Source: Zygnema cylindricum
Lineage: Eukaryota; Streptophyta; Zygnematophyceae; Zygnematales; Zygnemataceae
Assembly: GCA_037447655.1 (NCBI GenBank)
Contig: JBBHKE010000655.1
Location: 124,001 to 188,000 of the forward strand
DNA length: 64,000 nucleotides
Reading direction: 5' to 3'
Shown: one piece after another, positions 63,966-64,000 of the stretch
How the letters are laid out: each line of letters opens with the position of its first letter
How positions within the stretch are numbered: position 1 is the first letter of the stretch
Notes under the pieces: generated by a model
Told to the model about the DNA's origin: nothing
The model's input: only the letters and a program-made list of their open reading frames with translations
Database searches by the model: none
Position numbers and translations under genes: made by a program

Positions 63966-64000
63966 GAGTACTTGGAGACCCGACATGTGACAGGAAGAGT
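63966..64000 (+). pseudogene. Partial duplicate of the oxidoreductase 3' exon end
   Basis: gagtacttggagacccgaca..gacaggaagagt repeats 63858-63892 with two changes, 108 bp downstream. It is cut by the window edge. Confidence 0.9.

Overview
This window is nuclear DNA from a eukaryote with intron-rich genes, GT-AG splice sites, an AT-rich background and many transposable elements. The gene content suggests the green lineage: a plant-type organellar ribosomal protein L17, topoisomerase VI subunit B, a plant-like alpha/beta-hydrolase, a zinc-free alkenal/quinone oxidoreductase and a Ty1/copia element. I infer a streptophyte (alga or land plant) but cannot fix the species.

Layout. 1-8371: no gene seen; layers of miniature inverted-repeat elements. 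8372-12745 (minus): last five visible exons of TOP6B. 12879-12888: a 10-N scaffold gap. 13663-17814 (plus): seven exons from the middle of a VPS13-like lipid-transfer protein. 18239-23084: a large CT/CCCT microsatellite abutting a decayed copia retrotransposon. 23315-24653 (plus): 3' part of an alpha/beta-hydrolase, apparently broken. 24654-29041: repeats, including a 1.75-kb Harbinger-like element. 29042-34272 (plus): complete six-exon L17 gene. 35746-46378 (minus): complete 15-exon gene for a 711-residue repeat protein built by exon duplication, possibly of the DUF2408/UPF0662 family. 48425-55150 (plus): seven-exon gene for a 679-residue C2HC zinc-finger protein. 55151-59998: a hAT-like element with a MITE inserted in its last two bases. 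59999-63917 (plus): complete seven-exon oxidoreductase gene of 318 residues.

The gene models were built by joining exons so that the reading phase is kept across every junction; L17, the 15-exon gene, the zinc-finger gene and the oxidoreductase all close to an exact multiple of three with one start and one stop. The genes share no obvious pathway; they are ordinary housekeeping genes embedded in transposon-rich DNA.

The most interesting signals are: (a) the internal exon-duplication logic of the 15-exon gene, including an in-frame duplicated exon end that carries its own splice donor; (b) recurrent tandem 'echoes' of about 90-133 bp at exon edges in three genes; (c) nested transposon insertions whose target-site duplications and lengths can be reconciled almost to the base; (d) evidence that the N gap and the copia/microsatellite block are breakpoints where several genes lose their missing halves.
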